Assembly (NCBI GenBank): GCA_964645815.1
Contig: CAZYCR010000002.1
Span: 1-42,383, forward strand
Length of the DNA: 42,383 nt
Direction of reading: 5' to 3'
DNA from: JAHISC01 sp964645815
GTDB lineage: Bacteria; Patescibacteriota; Patescibacteriia; UBA9934
Shown: in pieces, positions 32,008 through 40,029 of the stretch
How positions within the stretch are numbered: position 1 is the stretch's first letter
How the letters are laid out: each line of letters starts with the position of its first letter
Translations under genes and position numbers: made by a program
The notes under the pieces: model-generated
Seen by the model: the letters and a program-made list of their open reading frames with translations, nothing else
Told to the model about the DNA's origin: nothing
Databases searched by the model: none

Positions 32008-33460
32008 AAATTTTGAAAGCCCGTTCCAGGCGAGCCAAACTTTCATCTTTTCCAAGCACCCAAAGATATTCAAACGGGCTGGCAGATCTTTCTTGACCAC
32101 TCAAGGCAACACGCAAAGGCCAAAGAACATTGCCATTTTCCAATTGATTAGTTTCAATGTAGCTTCTTAGCTTGGTTTCAATACTACTAATCGAATCAAA
32201 GTCATTTTCCGACATTGTTTCAATAAACTGGTGAACATTTTTTAGCTGCGTCATGGCGTCTGCAGCGTCTGCCTTTTTCCAAATTAAAACTGAAGGGTCA
32301 TAAGCCGGCATTATCAGATAAGGCTCAATTTTTTCTTGCAGTTCATCTAATCTATCAGCTCTTCCCTTTTCCACCGCTAAAGCTCTTTGCACAACCGGGT
32401 TATTGAGATCAGCTTGAATAAATTTTTGAACAAACTTTATCAAATCTTTTTCAGACATCTTCTGCAAGTACTGATTGTTCATCCAACGCAACTTTTCTAG
32501 GTTCATCACTGCCCCGGACTTATTTACTTTTTTCAAATCAAATTTCTCAATCAGTTCTTTGAGTTCATAAATTTCTCTTTCACCACTTGGATTAAAACCA
32601 AGGGTGCCAACAAAGTTCAACAAAGCTTCGGGCAAATATCCTTGGGCTAGATAATCTTCTACAGCCGCGTCACCCTGACGTTTCGACAACTTGGTTTTAT
32701 CTGTATTTAAAAGAAGTGGCAGATGAGCAAACTTTGGCGCTTCAAAACCAAGCATCTTATAAAGAATCAGATGTTTTGGTGTGGATGGAACCCATTCTTC
32801 GCCGCGAATAACATGAGTAATTTTCATCAACGCATCATCGACAACAACAGCTAAATGATAGGTTGGAAAACCGTCTGATTTCAAAATAACCTGATCATCA
32901 ATTTCGGAGTTTTCAATTTTAATTGTTCCGCGAATTTCGTCTTCAAAAACCGTCTCTCCTTCCGGAACTTTCATTCTAACAACGTGAGGTTCACCGGCGT
33001 CGAGTAAAGTCTGGATTTCAGCTTCTGAGAGATGCAAACAAGTACGATCGTATTTTGGCGTTTGTTTGGTCGCCTTCTGTGCTTCTCTCATTTCTTCCAA
33101 TCTTTCTTTTGAACAAAAACAACGATAGGCATCGCCTTGCTCCAAAAGTTGATCGACGTATTGATGATAAAGATCCAATCTTTGTGATTGAATGTAGGGC
33201 CCAAAGTCTCCTTTTTCACCAATCACTCCATCGGCGTCAAGGAAAGGTCCTTCATCGTGCTCGATTCCAAGGTCTTGAAAAACCTGCAATAAATTCTCAA
33301 TTGCTCCTTCCACTAAACGTTCTCGATCTGTATCTTCGATACGAATAATAAAAGATCCTCCGGTTTGTCGAGCTAGAAAATAGTTAAATAATGCCGTGTG
33401 TAATGTGCCAATGTGCATGTAGCCGGTTGGCGAAGGAGCGATTCTTGTACGAGCTTGCAT
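32000..33460 (-). CDS. gltX: glutamyl-tRNA synthetase
   Basis: 486 aa class I enzyme. The HIGH-like APSPTGYMHIGTLHTAL is at the N-terminus and the KMSKS-like TDKTKLSKRQGD near residue 245. ATG 33460 gives MQARTRIAPSPTG, the expected start; an in-frame ATG at 33493 would add residues overlapping the glycosyltransferase gene. GlnRS is not in the window, so a non-discriminating enzyme with Gat amidation is possible but not shown here. It is 1 nt after wecG. Confidence 0.95.
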   Translation of the reverse strand: MQARTRIAPSPTGYMHIGTLHTALFNYFLARQTGGSFIIRIEDTDRERLVEGAIENLLQVFQDLGIEHDEGPFLDADGVIGEKGDFGPYIQSQRLDLYHQYVDQLLEQGDAYRCFCSKERLEEMREAQKATKQTPKYDRTCLHLSEAEIQTLLDAGEPHVVRMKVPEGETVFEDEIRGTIKIENSEIDDQVILKSDGFPTYHLAVVVDDALMKITHVIRGEEWVPSTPKHLILYKMLGFEAPKFAHLPLLLNTDKTKLSKRQGDAAVEDYLAQGYLPEALLNFVGTLGFNPSGEREIYELKELIEKFDLKKVNKSGAVMNLEKLRWMNNQYLQKMSEKDLIKFVQKFIQADLNNPVVQRALAVEKGRADRLDELQEKIEPYLIMPAYDPSVLIWKKADAADAMTQLKNVHQFIETMSENDFDSISSIETKLRSYIETNQLENGNVLWPLRVALSGQERSASPFEYLWVLGKDESLARLERAFKILV

Positions 33461-33461
33461 A

Positions 33462-34271
33462 TTATTTCCCAATGAGTTGACGAAAAACTTCAATGATTAC
33501 ATTTTTAGTAGCCGAAAAAATTCGACCATGTTTTAGCGTATCATAGGCGACAATAGCTGGAAAGACAATAACCGCCCGGTAAATTCGTCCAATGCGTTTA
33601 GGTTGAAGTCTCAAACGCCAGAGCCATTCCAGACCGGTCATCCGAAACCACCGCGGAGCACGTGGTAAAACTCCGGCGATCATATCAAAAGCACCACCAA
33701 TACCAATCGCCATTTTTACAGTTGGACAGTGTGATAGATACTCGTTAATAAATTGTTCCTGACGTTTTTGACCAAGAGCCACTGCCAGAACATCTGGCTG
33801 ATGACTGTTGATTAATTCAATTAATTCCTGATTCAAATAACTTCCGTCTTCATTTTTTTTAATAACGCCTGGATTTAAACCAACCACTTCCAGTCCGGGA
33901 AACTGTTTTTTTAACTCTTCCCCTGCCCTTTTTGCAATATCTGCCTCTGCGCCAAATAATAATATTTTTTTCTTATTTTCTTGACAAAGTCTGGCCAGCC
34001 GAATAACTGTATCGGTTCCTGGATGACGAAAACGGAATTTCCCACCTTGCGCAGCAACGGCATAGCGAAGGCTAACTGAATCCGGTAAGACCATGTCTGC
34101 TTCATTTAAAAGTCGTTGAAACTCTTTATCTTTTTGAGCCGCTAAAATCATTTCTGCATTTGGCGTGACAATTTTTTTCTGTTGCCAACCAGAAAGCCAG
34201 CCTCGCAATATTGTTTCGAGTTGGTCTTCGGAAAAGTGGTCTATTTCAATATTAAGAATGGAAAATGACAT
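33462..34271 (-). CDS. WecG/TagA/CpsF family glycosyltransferase
   Basis: 269 aa. The family blocks TPNAEMILAAQKDKEFQRLLNEADMVLPDSVSLRYA, ILLFGAEADIA and VALGQKRQEQFI...MAIGIGGAFDMIAGVLPRAPRWFR are all present. Relatives transfer N-acetylmannosaminuronate or N-acetylmannosamine to lipid-linked GlcNAc for surface polymer synthesis. A soluble GT26-type protein, likely at the inner membrane face. Gap to gltX 1 nt and to the upstream membrane gene 1 nt, so all share a transcript. Confidence 0.9.
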   Translation of the reverse strand: MSFSILNIEIDHFSEDQLETILRGWLSGWQQKKIVTPNAEMILAAQKDKEFQRLLNEADMVLPDSVSLRYAVAAQGGKFRFRHPGTDTVIRLARLCQENKKKILLFGAEADIAKRAGEELKKQFPGLEVVGLNPGVIKKNEDGSYLNQELIELINSHQPDVLAVALGQKRQEQFINEYLSHCPTVKMAIGIGGAFDMIAGVLPRAPRWFRMTGLEWLWRLRLQPKRIGRIYRAVIVFPAIVAYDTLKHGRIFSATKNVIIEVFRQLIGK

Positions 34272-34272
34272 C

Positions 34273-34698
34273 TTACTTTTTAATCAAAGAGTAAGCCGCA
34301 ACCACAGTCGCGCCCAAAAGATCCATGACTAAGTCGAACATGGTGTCCGCTAAACTTGGCTGCCGAACAATTTGATAAACACCATCGATCACGGCAGTAA
34401 AATAGTTGTCCATGACATACTCATAGATTTCCCAGGCAACTCCGACAAGAGCTACAAAACCAAAAATAAACAGCGGCACTAGCCACCACTCCAAATGTTT
34501 AGCGAGCCAACCTTTGAATCGAACTTCGACAATTCCCTCTTGCCAAAGAGCCAAGGCTAAAAGACCCATAGCTAATCCACCGGCGAAATGCATTGGGATA
34601 TCTAACCAGTGCCAAAGGCCATAGAGATGAAAAACAATGGCTAGAGCATGCGCAAAAAGAACAGCAATGATGGCAAAGAAAGCTTTTATTAAAGTCAT
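34273..34698 (-). CDS. integral membrane protein, YjdF/DUF2238-like
   Basis: 141 aa with four hydrophobic segments. Conserved-looking polar positions within them (LDIPMHFAGGLAMG, GVAWEIYEY, LADTMFDLVMDLLGA) match the pattern I associate with the YjdF/VanZ-like group: Asp and His in one helix, Trp-Glu in another, Asp repeated in the last. Biochemical role unknown. ATG 34698 chosen; the extension to 34779 would run through the clpB promoter. Confidence 0.6.
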   Translation of the reverse strand: MTLIKAFFAIIAVLFAHALAIVFHLYGLWHWLDIPMHFAGGLAMGLLALALWQEGIVEVRFKGWLAKHLEWWLVPLFIFGFVALVGVAWEIYEYVMDNYFTAVIDGVYQIVRQPSLADTMFDLVMDLLGATVVAAYSLIKK

Positions 34699-34730
34699 AA
34701 TATTCACCAAGATACTAGGTTTTTTCTGAC

Positions 34731-34772
34731 TTGACAAGAAGATTTTTAGCAGTCTATAATGAAGAGTGCTAA
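34731..34772 (+). promoter_or_regulatory. clpB promoter with CIRCE (HrcA) operator over the -10
   Basis: TTGACA (34731-34736), 18-bp spacer, TATAAT (34755-34760). TTAGCAGTC (34746-34754), nine bases, GAGTGCTAA (34764-34772) matches the CIRCE consensus TTAGCACTC-N9-GAGTGCTAA at 17 of 18 positions, and the N9 begins with the -10 box. HrcA repression of clpB is a firm prediction; hrcA itself is not in the window. Confidence 0.92.
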
Positions 34773-34785
34773 GTATCAAATAGCG

Positions 34786-34868
34786 AAAGTTATAAAGTCA
34801 TAAAGTGGTAAAGTAAAATAATCAACTCCATCACTCAACCACTTCATCACTTTCTGATTTTATCACTT
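34786..34868 (+). repeat. octamer-phased hairpin element in the clpB leader
   Basis: AAAGTTAT, AAAGTCAT, AAAGTGGT, AAAGT repeat every 8 nt; then ACTCCATC, ACTCAACC, ACTTCATC and, after a gap, ATCACTT form the complementary half. The halves can pair imperfectly over about 30 nt. It lies between the CIRCE site and the clpB ATG, which has no SD. Confidence 0.7.
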
Positions 34869-34879
34869 GCGAAAAACTT

Positions 34880-37534
34880 ATGATTCCTAATAACTTCACA
34901 TCCAAATCCCAAGAAGCCATCCAACAAGCTCAACTCTTGGCCAACGAAAATGGCCAACAAGGCATTGAGCCGATTCATCTTCTTTCTGCTCTCGTAAATC
35001 AAGAAGATGGCATCGTCCCATCAATTTTACAAAAAATTCATACCAATCTTCCGGCTCTACGCGGTGACATCGACGCCATTTTGAGTTCCCTACCCCGCTC
35101 CGAAGAAATTGAACTCGGCGACTTTGGTCAAGTTCTTTTGACACCTGGTATAGCGAGAGTTTTGCAACAAGCTGCTAAACAAGCTCAACAACTTGGTGAC
35201 GAATATATTTCCACCGAGCATCTTTTGTTTGGACTTTTAGTTGATAAAAATGTCGGCCGACTGCTTCACAACCATGGCGTTCAACCAGATGCTGTTATTG
35301 CTGCCTTAAAAGAAGTTCGCGGTAATCAAAGAATTGATACGGCTGATCCAGAAGCCAGAATGCAAGCTTTGGAAAAATACAGCATTAATCTAACTGATCG
35401 TGCTCGCCATGGAAAAATTGATCCGATTATTGGCCGTGACGAAGAGATTCGCCGCACCATGCAGGTCTTGGTTCGCCGCACAAAAAATAATCCGGTCTTA
35501 ATTGGTGAAGCCGGTGTGGGAAAAACTGCGGCCGTCGAAGGCCTGGCTCAGCGAATTGTAGCCGGTGACGTACCGGAAATTTTAAAAGAAAAAGAAATCG
35601 TTGCTCTTGATCTGGGCGCTTTAGTTGCCGGAACTAAGTTCCGCGGTGAATTTGAGGAACGCTTGAAAGCTGTTATCAGAGAAATTGAAGAGTCACAAGG
35701 TAATATTATTCTTTTTATCGATGAGTTACACACTTTGGTTGGTGCTGGTAAAGGAGATGAATCACCAATGGACGCTTCGAACATGTTAAAGCCGGCCCTG
35801 GCGCGTGGTGAACTTAGAGTTATTGGTGCCACCACAATTAAGGAATATCAAAAATACGTTGAAAAAGATGCGGCGCTTGAGCGACGTTTTCAGCCGGTAA
35901 TGATTGAAGAGCCAACAGTTGACGATACCATTGCTATCCTGCGAGGCATTAAAGAAAAGTACGAAATTCACCACGGTGTCCGCATTTCTGATGCGGCCAT
36001 TGTTGCGGCTGCTGAACTCTCACATCGCTACATCACTGACCGTCATTTACCAGATAAAGCAATTGACCTTATCGACGAATCAGCGGCAGCTCTCAGAATG
36101 CAAATCGACTCAATGCCGGAAGATTTGGATCGCTTGAAACGAGAAGAAATGCGCTATGAAATTGAAAAACAATCACTTCTAAAAGAAGAAGATAAGGATT
36201 CAAAAAAGCGTCTTCGCGAAATTGAAAAAACAATTGCTGATCTTAAAGAGCAATCAAGTGATTTGGAGTTGCGTTGGAAAAATGAAAAAAGCATTATTGA
36301 ACATATCCGCGAATTAAAAGATGAAATCGATAAACTAACAAGCGAATCTGAATACGAAGAGCGCAAAGGCGATTTGCAAAAAGTTGCTGAAATTAGATAC
36401 AGCCTCATTCCTCAAAAACGAGATGAACTACAAAATTCTCAAGAGGAGTTGAGAAAGTTTCAATCTGAGCGTGGTCTTTTGAAAGAAATGATTGGAGACC
36501 AAGAAATTGCCGCTGTAGTGGCTCGTTGGACTCATATTCCGGTTTCTAAAATGCTCGAGAGCGAACTTGATAAGCTGGCCAAGATGGAAGAGAACCTGGC
36601 TCAAAGAGTTGTTGGACAGAATGAATCAATCACAGCTGTCAGCAATGCTTTGCGTCGTTCAAGAGCCGGGATCTCCGAAGAACGTCGACCAATTGGTTCA
36701 TTTATTTTCTTGGGCCCAACCGGTGTTGGTAAAACAGAGTTAGCTAAAGCGTTGGCTGAATTCATGTTCAATGACGAAGAGGCTTTGATTCGCGTGGATA
36801 TGTCCGAATACATGGAAAAGCACGCGGTCAGCAAGATGATCGGTGCTCCTCCTGGCTACATTGGCTACGATGAAGCCGGACAACTTACGGAAAAAGTACG
36901 TCGACATCCCTATTCTGTTATCTTGTTCGATGAAATTGAAAAAGCGCATCCTGATGTCTTTAATATTTTGTTGCAAATCTTAGACGACGGTCATGTAACA
37001 GATGCCAAAGGACGCAAAGTCAACTTTAAAAATACTGTTATTATCATGACTTCTAACCTTGGATCAGAGGTACTCTTGAACGCTGATCGTCAAGGTAGCA
37101 TTGGTTTTGAGAGTAACAAAGAAGTAACTTCACAAAGCGAGGCAAAGAAAAGAGTCCTGGAACTTTTGAAAGAAAACTTTAAACCTGAATTTTTGAATCG
37201 GGTCGATGAAGTTATCTTTTTCCATGCTCTTTCCGAAGATAATATTGCCGACATTGTTAGCCTTCAACTAGAGATAATTTCTAAACGACTAAGTGATCAG
37301 AGAAGCATTAGCTTAAATGTAACTGAACGAGCTAAAAAACTACTTGGTAAAAAAGGTTACGATCCGCAATACGGCGCTCGACCTCTCAAACGAATTATTC
37401 AAAATGATATTCTTGATCCTTTGGCTATGAAAATAATCATCGGTGAAATCCCTTCTGAGGCTAAAGTTACCATCGACGCCGTTCAAGATGAGATTAAAAT
37501 TCGCGTCAAAGAATCAACACTTGTTTCTGCATAA
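34880..37534 (+). CDS. clpB: ATP-dependent disaggregase ClpB
   Basis: 884 aa. N-domain repeats (FTSKSQEAIQQAQLLANENGQQGIEPIHLLSAL; EYISTEHLLFGLL), AAA-1 with GEAGVGKTAAVEGL and FIDELHTLVGAGKG, a coiled-coil M domain (~400-545) that distinguishes ClpB from ClpA/C, and AAA-2 with GPTGVGKTELAKAL and SEYMEKHAVSKMIGAPPGYIGYDE. No IGF/L loop for ClpP binding is obvious. It resolves protein aggregates with DnaK. Confidence 0.96.
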   Translation: MIPNNFTSKSQEAIQQAQLLANENGQQGIEPIHLLSALVNQEDGIVPSILQKIHTNLPALRGDIDAILSSLPRSEEIELGDFGQVLLTPGIARVLQQAAKQAQQLGDEYISTEHLLFGLLVDKNVGRLLHNHGVQPDAVIAALKEVRGNQRIDTADPEARMQALEKYSINLTDRARHGKIDPIIGRDEEIRRTMQVLVRRTKNNPVLIGEAGVGKTAAVEGLAQRIVAGDVPEILKEKEIVALDLGALVAGTKFRGEFEERLKAVIREIEESQGNIILFIDELHTLVGAGKGDESPMDASNMLKPALARGELRVIGATTIKEYQKYVEKDAALERRFQPVMIEEPTVDDTIAILRGIKEKYEIHHGVRISDAAIVAAAELSHRYITDRHLPDKAIDLIDESAAALRMQIDSMPEDLDRLKREEMRYEIEKQSLLKEEDKDSKKRLREIEKTIADLKEQSSDLELRWKNEKSIIEHIRELKDEIDKLTSESEYEERKGDLQKVAEIRYSLIPQKRDELQNSQEELRKFQSERGLLKEMIGDQEIAAVVARWTHIPVSKMLESELDKLAKMEENLAQRVVGQNESITAVSNALRRSRAGISEERRPIGSFIFLGPTGVGKTELAKALAEFMFNDEEALIRVDMSEYMEKHAVSKMIGAPPGYIGYDEAGQLTEKVRRHPYSVILFDEIEKAHPDVFNILLQILDDGHVTDAKGRKVNFKNTVIIMTSNLGSEVLLNADRQGSIGFESNKEVTSQSEAKKRVLELLKENFKPEFLNRVDEVIFFHALSEDNIADIVSLQLEIISKRLSDQRSISLNVTERAKKLLGKKGYDPQYGARPLKRIIQNDILDPLAMKIIIGEIPSEAKVTIDAVQDEIKIRVKESTLVSA

Positions 37535-37539
37535 AAACA

Positions 37540-37606
37540 ACGACCCGGCGCGCACTCTTACTAGTCGTCTTCAGAGTGTTTAGTTGCGACCGGGTCAGCG
37601 TGGAGC
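37540..37606 (-). terminator. terminator overlapping the 3' end of the GC-rich gene
   Basis: On the minus strand GACCCGG pairs with CCGGGTC, with an inner CACTCT/AGAGTG stem; the hairpin includes the last codons and TAG stop of the 121-aa gene, then GTTGTTTTT. Coding end and terminator are superimposed. Confidence 0.8.
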
Positions 37607-37926
37607 AGATGCCGAAAAAGATCGGAAATATCGAAGGCTTCGGCAAATCCATCGAGGATCAGTCGGCGAACTACTTCATTCACAAGTAGTAGCGTCTCCA
37701 CGGTCACTCGCGCTCCAAACCAGCCGTGCCGATTGCGGAACTGACTGAGAATGTAGTCGAGTTCGTGGAGATCAGTGATGGTTCTCCTTACCACTCCATC
37801 ACAGTCGCCAGTCTTGAAACTGACGAGAACTCGCCAGCCTTCAGCTTCGATCAGCTCTCCTTGCACGATGATGTAGGAGGAGCGATCGCGAGAAGTCACG
37901 TGAGCGAACATCACGTTTTTCTTCAA
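37561..37926 (-). CDS. GC-rich hypothetical protein (121 aa)
   Basis: 121 aa, TTG start chosen because AGGAGG lies 6 nt upstream. Mixed alpha/beta: FAHVTSRDRSSYIIVQGELIEAEGWRVLVSFKTG looks like a beta-rich start, followed by VRRTITDLHELDYILSQF and helical VTVETLLLVNEVVRRLILDGFAEAFDISDLF. Family not recognised; no signal peptide. Codons are G/C-ending, unlike clpB and the DUF genes on each side. Own promoter and terminator, so monocistronic. Confidence 0.7.
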   Translation of the reverse strand: MKKNVMFAHVTSRDRSSYIIVQGELIEAEGWRVLVSFKTGDCDGVVRRTITDLHELDYILSQFRNRHGWFGARVTVETLLLVNEVVRRLILDGFAEAFDISDLFRHLLHADPVATKHSEDD

Positions 37927-37951
37927 ACCACACCTCCTTTGTGGACTTTTC

Positions 37952-37980
37952 AGTTAATCAGACTATTCGGGAGGCGTCAA
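37952..37980 (-). promoter_or_regulatory. promoter of the 121-aa GC-rich gene
   Basis: Minus strand TTGACG (37980-37975), 17-bp spacer, TTAACT (37957-37952). The -35 contains the TGA stop of the upstream DUF5654-like gene. A 7-bp inverted repeat AAGACTG/CAGTCTT lies just upstream, overlapping that gene's 3' end. Confidence 0.6.
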
Positions 37981-38255
37981 GACTGTTTTTCTTCTGATTC
38001 AGTCTTGAATACTTTAGCTAAAATAATTGTCACGATCACCACCATAACAGTCACCACAAGCGCATAGATGAACTTGGCCGTCAGGCTTGAGCCTTCACCG
38101 GCTGGAAATAAGTGATCTATCAAAGCTTTAATGGCGTCATTCCAAGCAAGACCGGCCACCAAACCAAAACCAGCCAGAATGTAGCCAAGAACTTTTGATC
38201 TGAAACTTTCACCAATGATTTTCGTCTTTGATTTCAAACTATTGATTGATTTCAT
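37977..38255 (-). CDS. DUF5654-like membrane protein
   Basis: 92 aa with two membrane helices (residues ~22-40 and ~60-82). GLVAGLAWNDAIKALIDHLFP followed by LTAKFIYALVVTVMVVIVTIILAKV matches the DUF5654 family as I know it from Patescibacteria. Function unknown. ATG 38255 overlaps the upstream DUF5652-like gene by 17 nt. Confidence 0.7.
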   Translation of the reverse strand: MKSINSLKSKTKIIGESFRSKVLGYILAGFGLVAGLAWNDAIKALIDHLFPAGEGSSLTAKFIYALVVTVMVVIVTIILAKVFKTESEEKQS

Positions 38256-38508
38256 AATTTTGTGATTTTGATTTCCTGGTTGCCAATAAGTAACCAATTT
38301 CTAATAATCCCAATGTATTAAAAATGAGAATAACTACAAACCATGTTTTTGATTTCAATTCTGCTGCCCGCCAAAGTGCTAAGCCTTTCCAAGTGAGCGA
38401 CCAAATAATCAAAATAGATGTTAACCAGTAATATTGATAAAAGAAATTAATAAAATATGGATCCAAAAAATGGCCCAGATCTCGGTAATAAAGTATTTGG
38501 TCGAACAT
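38239..38508 (-). CDS. DUF5652-like membrane protein
   Basis: 89 aa with two membrane helices. WKGLALWRAAELKSKTWFVVILIFNTLGLLEIGYLL is the DUF5652 pattern as I remember it: Trp-Lys-Gly on the first helix, a NTLG(I/L)LEI second helix. Function unknown; often seen beside DUF5654 in small-genome bacteria. It starts 2 nt after the MazG gene and the three genes probably share a message. Confidence 0.7.
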   Translation of the reverse strand: MFDQILYYRDLGHFLDPYFINFFYQYYWLTSILIIWSLTWKGLALWRAAELKSKTWFVVILIFNTLGLLEIGYLLATRKSKSQNYEINQ

Positions 38509-38510
38509 AG

Positions 38511-38840
38511 TTAGCGGTTATCTCCGTCGCCGTGAATTTGATCACGTTCCAGGCGAGAATAGAGTTTAGTAATATTGCGTTCAGCTACTTCATCCAAGGA
38601 AACATTAAGTTCAGTGGCCAGCTGAGCAACATACCAAAGGACATCTCCTAGTTCCAAAATAATCGCTTCCCGACGTTCATAACTAAGTATTCCATGGTCA
38701 TCTCGAAACATTTTTTTGACTTTACCGGCTACCTCTCCTGCTTCATCACAAAGACCTAAGGTTGGATAACCTAAGTTATTGCCAATCTCCGGATAAAGAG
38801 CGGTTTTGCGTGACTTTTGCTGATATTCATTTAAATCCAT
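38511..38840 (-). CDS. MazG-like nucleotide pyrophosphohydrolase
   Basis: 109 aa, all-alpha NTP pyrophosphatase. LCDEAGEVAGKVKKMFRDD and ILELGDVLWYVAQLATELN hold the ExxE...ExxD magnesium-binding set of the family. It would hydrolyse (d)NTPs to monophosphates, as house-cleaning or in stress response. ATG 38840 is 8 nt after a TATAAT box, so the transcript is almost leaderless. Confidence 0.85.
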   Translation of the reverse strand: MDLNEYQQKSRKTALYPEIGNNLGYPTLGLCDEAGEVAGKVKKMFRDDHGILSYERREAIILELGDVLWYVAQLATELNVSLDEVAERNITKLYSRLERDQIHGDGDNR

Positions 38841-38848
38841 ACCGATCT

Positions 38849-38877
38849 ATTATAGGCTAAAGATCTGCCCCTTGCAA
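38849..38877 (-). promoter_or_regulatory. mazG-side promoter sharing its -35 with the tRNA-Ala promoter
   Basis: Minus strand TTGCAA (38877-38872), 17-bp spacer, TATAAT (38854-38849). TTGCAA is its own reverse complement and also serves the promoter on the other strand. Confidence 0.7.
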
Positions 38878-38900
38878 AAATGAAATAGATTGCATAGAAT
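38872..38900 (+). promoter_or_regulatory. tRNA-Ala/91-bp repeat promoter
   Basis: TTGCAA (38872-38877), 17-bp spacer, TAGAAT (38895-38900). Transcription from about 38907 would include both 91-bp repeats and the tRNA. Confidence 0.7.
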
Positions 38901-38912
38901 CTGAGCATGTTT

Positions 38913-39094
38913 GGGCCCTTAGCTTCCTCCTTCGCTACTTTGTAGCTACGGCGGATTGGAAACAGCTGGCACGATCGCCAGCCTCGCTAAGGGCATAAAT
39001 TATGGGCCCTTAGCTTCCTCCTTCGCTACTTTGTAGCTACGGCGGATTGGAAACAGCTGGCACGATCGCCAGCCTCGCTAAGGACATAAATTAT
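38913..39094 (+). repeat. two 91-bp tandem repeats that imitate the 5' end of the downstream tRNA-Ala
   Basis: Units 38913-39003 and 39004-39094 differ at one base. Each begins GGGCCCTTAGCT, as does the tRNA at 39095, so the period of 91 continues into the tRNA. After a 38-nt insert, CAGCTGGC follows; in the tRNA these two blocks are contiguous. Each unit folds as a closing stem GCCCTTAGC/GCTAAGG(G or A)C enclosing two hairpins (GCTAC-ttt-GTAGC; GCTGGC-acgatc-GCCAGC). Confidence 0.9.
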
Positions 39095-39171
<77 letters not shown>

Positions 39172-39180
39172 GACAAATTT

Positions 39181-39210
39181 AAAACACCCGCAAGGGTGAT
39201 TTTCTTTTGT
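39181..39210 (+). terminator. terminator of the tRNA-Ala transcript
   Basis: CACCC-gcaa-GGGTG followed by ATTTTCTTTT. Confidence 0.85.
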
Positions 39211-39250
39211 AAAAACACGAACGCCCCGGCACACTAGGTGCACCGGAGCG
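39211..39250 (-). terminator. terminator of the GC-rich lipoprotein gene
   Basis: On the minus strand a GC-rich imperfect stem (CGCTCCGGTGCAC against TGTGCCGGGGCG) is followed by TTCGTGTTTTT. It is back to back with the tRNA terminator. Confidence 0.65.
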
Positions 39251-39266
39251 CGAGAGCCAAACCCGA

Positions 39267-39821
39267 CTAGTTGTTGACGATGAAGTCGTCGAGTCGGATC
39301 TTGGCGTAGCAGTCGTCGTCCCGCTGGTACTCGCGGAACTCGACCTCGAGACCATTGTTCTCGGCGTAGATGAACATCCCCGCCGAGTTCGCCTCGCAGA
39401 AGGCCTGCTGGCCGTCGATGACGGCGCGGACCTCCAGGTCGCCCTCCGAGATGACCCCGGGGGTGTTGACCTGTGCGAGCGGGTCCCAGACGGTGGTGTC
39501 GAGCACCCCGACCAGGTTGGCACGGTCGTAGCGCAGCTCCCAGTGGATGGGGGCGCCGATCGACATGCGGTCGTTGACCTCGATGCCGATCTCGAGACTT
39601 CCCGGCTCGAGCGCGGGGCCCGAGCACAGATCCTCGACGAACCCGATGCCGTTGTTACACTGACCCGCCATGGGCCAGCCACCGGGCCACTCCTCGCAGC
39701 CGGTGAGGGCGACGAGGAGGAAGACGGCGAGGGCCGCGATCTTGAGACCGAGACCCAGAAGCTTGATGGTCAGACCCAGAAGCTTGATGGTCAGACCGAG
39801 AAGCTTAAACATGTTGGTCAT
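39267..39821 (-). CDS. GC-rich lipoprotein with heptad-repeated signal region
   Basis: 184 aa. ATG 39821 follows AGGAGG by 6 nt. A 27-residue n-region built from three near-copies of KLLGLTI precedes the hydrophobic stretch IAALAVFLLVAL and the lipobox LTGC, with lipid-modified Cys ~42. The mature part has a Cys-rich start (CNNGIGFVEDLCSG) and strand-like segments (LEIGIEVNDRMSIGAPIHWELRY), suggesting a beta-sandwich on the cell surface. Not recognised as any family. G/C-ending codons contrast with flanking genes. Two 21-bp DNA repeats encode the heptads. Confidence 0.75.
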   Translation of the reverse strand: MTNMFKLLGLTIKLLGLTIKLLGLGLKIAALAVFLLVALTGCEEWPGGWPMAGQCNNGIGFVEDLCSGPALEPGSLEIGIEVNDRMSIGAPIHWELRYDRANLVGVLDTTVWDPLAQVNTPGVISEGDLEVRAVIDGQQAFCEANSAGMFIYAENNGLEVEFREYQRDDDCYAKIRLDDFIVNN

Positions 39822-39905
39822 TGCTGACCTCCTGGCCTTTTGGCCAAATGAGTAGGAGCGAACTGTTCGTCGATAGGCACTATTTGCCATTCTTGACGAC
39901 TTTAA

Positions 39906-39934
39906 ATAATAGCATAAAAATGGCCTTTTGTCAA
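39906..39934 (-). promoter_or_regulatory. promoter of the GC-rich lipoprotein gene
   Basis: Minus strand TTGACA (39934-39929), 17-bp spacer, TATTAT (39911-39906). A TGGCC-aaaa-GGCCA hairpin lies just before the SD in the leader. Confidence 0.85.
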
Positions 39935-40012
39935 GGTTAAAACGTCGTTTTTTGGCTAAAATTGGATTAAACTTTAAACATTAAAATATCATAGAAAAGT
40001 GGTTTTTATTTG

Positions 40013-40021
40013 TGTTATAAT
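40013..40021 (+). promoter_or_regulatory. extended -10 promoter, near-leaderless message
   Basis: TGTTATAAT with the ATG at 40030, 8 nt after the box. No -35 is evident. Confidence 0.7.
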
Positions 40022-40029
40022 AGGTCTGT

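Noticed and set aside
34731..34779. N-terminal extension of the YjdF-like protein to 34779
   Set aside because: It would lie across the clpB promoter and CIRCE site and add a charged, non-membrane segment; ATG 34698 fits the first helix.
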